From a bacterium (GTDB taxonomy: Bacteria; SM23-31; JAUVVT01): a stretch of DNA of 7,055 nt. Made by a program: the position numbers and the translations under genes. Positions within the stretch are counted from its first letter, which is position 1; every line of letters starts with the position of its first letter. The notes below the pieces were generated by a model. The model was not told where the DNA came from and did not search any database. It saw only the letters and a list, made by a program, of their open reading frames with translations. Location of the stretch: assembly GCA_030604505.1 (NCBI GenBank), contig JAUVVT010000087.1, positions 1 through 7,055 of the forward strand, in the 5' to 3' direction. Below, one piece after another: positions 5,111 to 7,055 of the stretch.

Positions 5111-7055
5111 TTACTTCAAGAATACCATTTTCCTGGCGGCAATAAAGCTACCTGCTTTGATTCTGTATATATAGACTCCACTTGAGACCTTCAATCCGAT
5201 ATTATTGGTACCATCCCATTTCACTGTATGATAACCGGATTCGAGATTCTTATTCATGATAGTCTTAATCTCCTGACCCAGAATGTTATAGATTTTCAAG
5301 GTAACCATGCTTGCTTCTGGCAATTGAAACCTTATATTCGTTTCGGGATTAAATGGATTCGGATAGTTCTGAGATAATTTAAATTCATCAGGCATATTAG
5401 CAACATTTGCAATCTTCGTTATTTTATTATCAGAATTTCCTAATATAATATCGGTCAGCATAATATTAGGAGTTTCTCCATTGACCTTTGACTTAAATCT
5501 GAGATTTATAAGATTACCGTTTCCTTCTGCGGTCTTGACCTGACCATACAGACATCCAACATATACCTTACCTTTTCGGTCGTCGACAGTGAAGAACGCT
5601 GTTTTATTATTACCCGGATCACCCGAGACCAGGAAATCACCTTCCGTCATATCCCTATCCAAAACAATCAATTCATACTTATCAGGATCATACTTTACTG
5701 TAAACTGATAAGCTTTGAGGTCTGCCACATTCTCAATCCATACACTAACGTCGAACTCAACCTCTTTGAATACAAGTTCAGGAACATCAAGTATCTCAAG
5801 TTTTGCATTAGAATTATCTCTTCCAGGTACTTTAAATAATGGCAACACACCCACTTGATTAATATTACCCATAACCATCATAAGGTCCGGCAAATCGATT
5901 TCCCCGTTACCATTAATATCACCCATTTCTCCATATTCGGTGGCGGTAGTATCAAAAGTGTAATAAGTTTTAACAAAGGCATAATCATCGGAGTCAACAG
6001 CATTATCACCATACCCCGTTGAATCATTTGAAGAGACATCGCCACCTCTAAGCTCCTTAAAATCATGCTCATTAAGATCTGGTTCAGAATAGAGCGAGTC
6101 GCTTGTAGGATTGATTCCAACAAGATAATCACCGGGAACAACATTAATATTAAAATATTGACCACTTAAATAATTTGGAGTTTTTGCAACGAGATTATAC
6201 TTTCCTGACGGAACACCCTTTAATTCGTATTTTCCATCACTGTCTGTGGTAATCTGAACGCCTGATTCTCCTGGATTATTATCATTCAAACTATTAAATG
6301 CCGCATTACTTATCGGCAGATAGCTCCCTATTTCTCGCAGTTCAAATGTAATCTCTTTAGAGAAACTACTTCCCCTGCCCTGTAAAGGAACATTTCCGGT
6401 TATTCTCGCCATTGGAGCAGTTCTCACCGTAATTGCAGGTGAATAATTTACAGTAGGTACATCACCAGATTCATCAGTAAATCTTGTTTTTCTGGTACCT
6501 TCCATTAAAAATTCTACCTCGGTCTCTTCAGAATTAACATTTTGTGTCCCTTTCGAGGCAATCTGGATCTGAGCAACTATAGAGTCTAAATTATTTGTAC
6601 TTTTCCCATCAATACGAATCATCCCAATATCAAACTTCCAGTTTTCAGCATCAGACTCAACGGTTCCGCTTCCAGTCAAGGTATCACTGCCAAAGAAACA
6701 ATCGGTCGGGAATATATATGGCTGAATTCCGCCGTATGAATCATTCTGGTCAATTACATCAAATAGGTCATAAGGCAAATCAAAGCTTATAAATATACCT
6801 TGAATCGCATTTGCGGAATTAACCTTGATATCTAATGTTATTGTATCATCTTCAGTCAGAGAAATAACATTTGGAACAATTTTTATATTAGATGTTGGTA
6901 ATGTATTGTCTGTCCCGGTTAATTTTATTGTACCACTTGCAAGAAATGTGGCAGTACTGTCTTGTGGATAAAGGTCAGCAAATGTTAAAGTATCCGGATT
7001 TCCGACAGTCGAGACAAAGGCATATATGTAATAATCACCATCAGTAATACCATCC
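5111..7055 (-). CDS. T9SS-secreted modular protein with two cohesin-like domains and a dockerin-like domain (N-terminus outside window)
   Basis: The reading frame is open from the window edge to a TAA at 5111-5113 and gives 647 visible residues (numbered here from the codon at 7052-7054). The gene starts beyond the window. A TTG at 6776-6778 lies inside a cohesin strand (SFDLPYDLFDVID), so it is not a start. Modules in order: 1-50, tail of a beta domain (DGDYYIYAFV); about 57-210, cohesin-like 1 (LTEDDTITLDIKV, then ISFDLPYDLFDV); 214-310, carboxypeptidase-regulatory-like fold (TTDSDGKYELKGVPSGKYNL); 336-400, dockerin-like pair with a canonical calcium loop DINGNGEIDLPD; 417-547, cohesin-like 2 (VWIENVADLKAYQFTVKYDP); 555-647, T9SS type A sorting domain. 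No catalytic domain is seen. The protein is probably exported by Sec and then T9SS and kept at the cell surface as a binding or scaffolding protein. It is its own transcription unit, closed by the hairpin at 5040-5074. Confidence 0.93.
   Translation of the reverse strand, partial: DGITDGDYYIYAFVSTVGNPDTLTFADLYPQDSTATFLASGTIKLTGTDNTLPTSNIKIVPNVISLTEDDTITLDIKVNSANAIQGIFISFDLPYDLFDVIDQNDSYGGIQPYIFPTDCFFGSDTLTGSGTVESDAENWKFDIGMIRIDGKSTNNLDSIVAQIQIASKGTQNVNSEETEVEFLMEGTRKTRFTDESGDVPTVNYSPAITVRTAPMARITGNVPLQGRGSSFSKEITFELREIGSYLPISNAAFNSLNDNNPGESGVQITTDSDGKYELKGVPSGKYNLVAKTPNYLSGQYFNINVVPGDYLVGINPTSDSLYSEPDLNEHDFKELRGGDVSSNDSTGYGDNAVDSDDYAFVKTYYTFDTTATEYGEMGDINGNGEIDLPDLMMVMGNINQVGVLPLFKVPGRDNSNAKLEILDVPELVFKEVEFDVSVWIENVADLKAYQFTVKYDPDKYELIVLDRDMTEGDFLVSGDPGNNKTAFFTVDDRKGKVYVGCLYGQVKTAEGNGNLINLRFKSKVNGETPNIMLTDIILGNSDNKITKIANVANMPDEFKLSQNYPNPFNPETNIRFQLPEASMVTLKIYNILGQEIKTIMNKNLESGYHTVKWDGTNNIGLKVSSGVYIYRIKAGSFIAARKMVFLK
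5114..5392 (-). other. T9SS type A C-terminal sorting domain of the upstream protein
   Basis: The last 93 residues contain QNYPNPFNPETNIRFQLPEA, IYNILGQEIKTIM, GYHTVKWDGTNNIG, SSGVYIYRI and RKMVFLK. It aligns without gaps to the sorting domain of the large adhesin, with about half of the positions identical by hand count, and is closer to the usual consensus at its C-terminal end. Confidence 0.94.
5414..5806 (-). other. Cohesin-like domain 2 of the upstream protein
   Basis: AKLEILDVPELVFKEVEFDV opens the domain, followed by VWIENVADLKAYQFTVKYDP and YELIVLDRD, which match the cohesin pattern 'V.V.NV..L.A.QF.L.YDP..LEV'. The closing strand NGNLINLRFKSK fits 'G.L..I.FK.K'. It lies between the dockerin-like module and the sorting domain. 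Confidence 0.65.
5855..6049 (-). other. Dockerin-like module (paired calcium-binding loops)
   Basis: The second half reads GDINGNGEIDLPDLMMVMGN. Its Asp, Asn, Asn, Asp, Asp at loop positions 1, 3, 5, 9 and 12, followed by a hydrophobic helix, match the type I dockerin F-hand. The first half starts GGDVSSND and ends AVDSDDYAFVKTYY, the same pattern with about seven extra residues in its loop. A dockerin normally binds a cohesin on a partner; the partner here is unknown. Confidence 0.78.
6125..6415 (-). other. Carboxypeptidase-regulatory-like (transthyretin-like) domain
   Basis: ARITGNVPLQGRG opens the domain, and VQITTDSDGKYELKGVPSG plus KYNLVAKTPNYL form the typical 'T.DG.Y.L.GVP.G.Y.L.A...GY' core of this small beta sandwich. 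Such domains are common linkers in FCB surface proteins and often sit directly before a dockerin, as here. Confidence 0.72.
6424..6890 (-). other. Cohesin-like domain 1 of the upstream protein
   Basis: The strand pattern NVISLTEDDTITLDIKVNSA, then IQGIFISFDLPYDLFDVID, matches the first strands of cohesin-like sandwiches. A closing stretch LDSIVAQIQIASKG fits the later strands. It crosses the TTG at 6776-6778, which is direct evidence that the gene continues past that codon. Confidence 0.6.

Noticed and set aside
5878..6165. Minus-strand frame of 95 codons inside the dockerin gene
   Set aside because: It overlaps the clear dockerin and regulatory-like modules in another frame and its translation is a Met/Leu/Ile-rich shadow with no recognisable motif.
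6595..6792. Plus-strand open frame of 65 codons
   Set aside because: It is antisense to cohesin-like domain 1, with a Ser/Gln/His-rich translation typical of a reverse shadow.
5111..7055. A cellulosome scaffoldin
   Set aside because: No carbohydrate-binding or glycoside hydrolase domain is visible, and the sorting domain and phylum signature are of the FCB type, not the clostridial cellulosome.

Overview
The window is AT-rich and carries three protein-coding genes, all on the minus strand. No RNA gene, insertion sequence, CRISPR array or plus-strand gene is visible. Two of the genes encode large modular surface or secreted proteins. Both end in a type A C-terminal sorting domain of the type IX secretion system (T9SS), with a PNPFNPET start, an ILGQ core, a KWDG block and an FLK end. 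This domain type, together with tandem cadherin/Ig-like repeats, cohesin-like modules and a small TPR lipoprotein, points to a bacterium of the FCB superphylum. Ignavibacteria, Calditrichota, Marinimicrobia, Cloacimonadota or a related candidate lineage would all fit. The exact phylum cannot be fixed from this window.

Layout, in the direction of transcription (high to low coordinates). (1) 7055 to 5111 is the C-terminal 647 residues of a secreted protein whose start lies outside the window. Its modules are a beta-sandwich tail, cohesin-like 1, a carboxypeptidase-regulatory-like domain, a dockerin-like pair of calcium loops, cohesin-like 2 and the T9SS sorting domain. A strong 12-bp hairpin at 5040-5074 follows its stop codon and should end this transcript. 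(2) 4572-5039 is a very AT-rich non-coding gap that must hold the promoter and leader of the next unit; no promoter there is convincing. (3) 4571 to 648 is a 1307-residue secreted adhesin-like protein: signal peptide, cohesin-like domain, seven divergent repeats of about 95 residues, three further beta-rich domains and a T9SS sorting domain. (4) 629 to 3 is a TPR lipoprotein of about 208 residues that follows almost without a gap and is probably cotranscribed and translationally linked to the large adhesin.

Taken together, this looks like a locus for extracellular T9SS cargo. Cohesin-like modules occur on both large proteins and a dockerin-like module on one of them, so a non-cellulosomal surface assembly held by cohesin-dockerin-type contacts is a testable idea. 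No enzyme domain is visible, so a structural or adhesive role is more likely than polysaccharide degradation. That functional reading is inference; the domain layout is read directly from the translated sequence.
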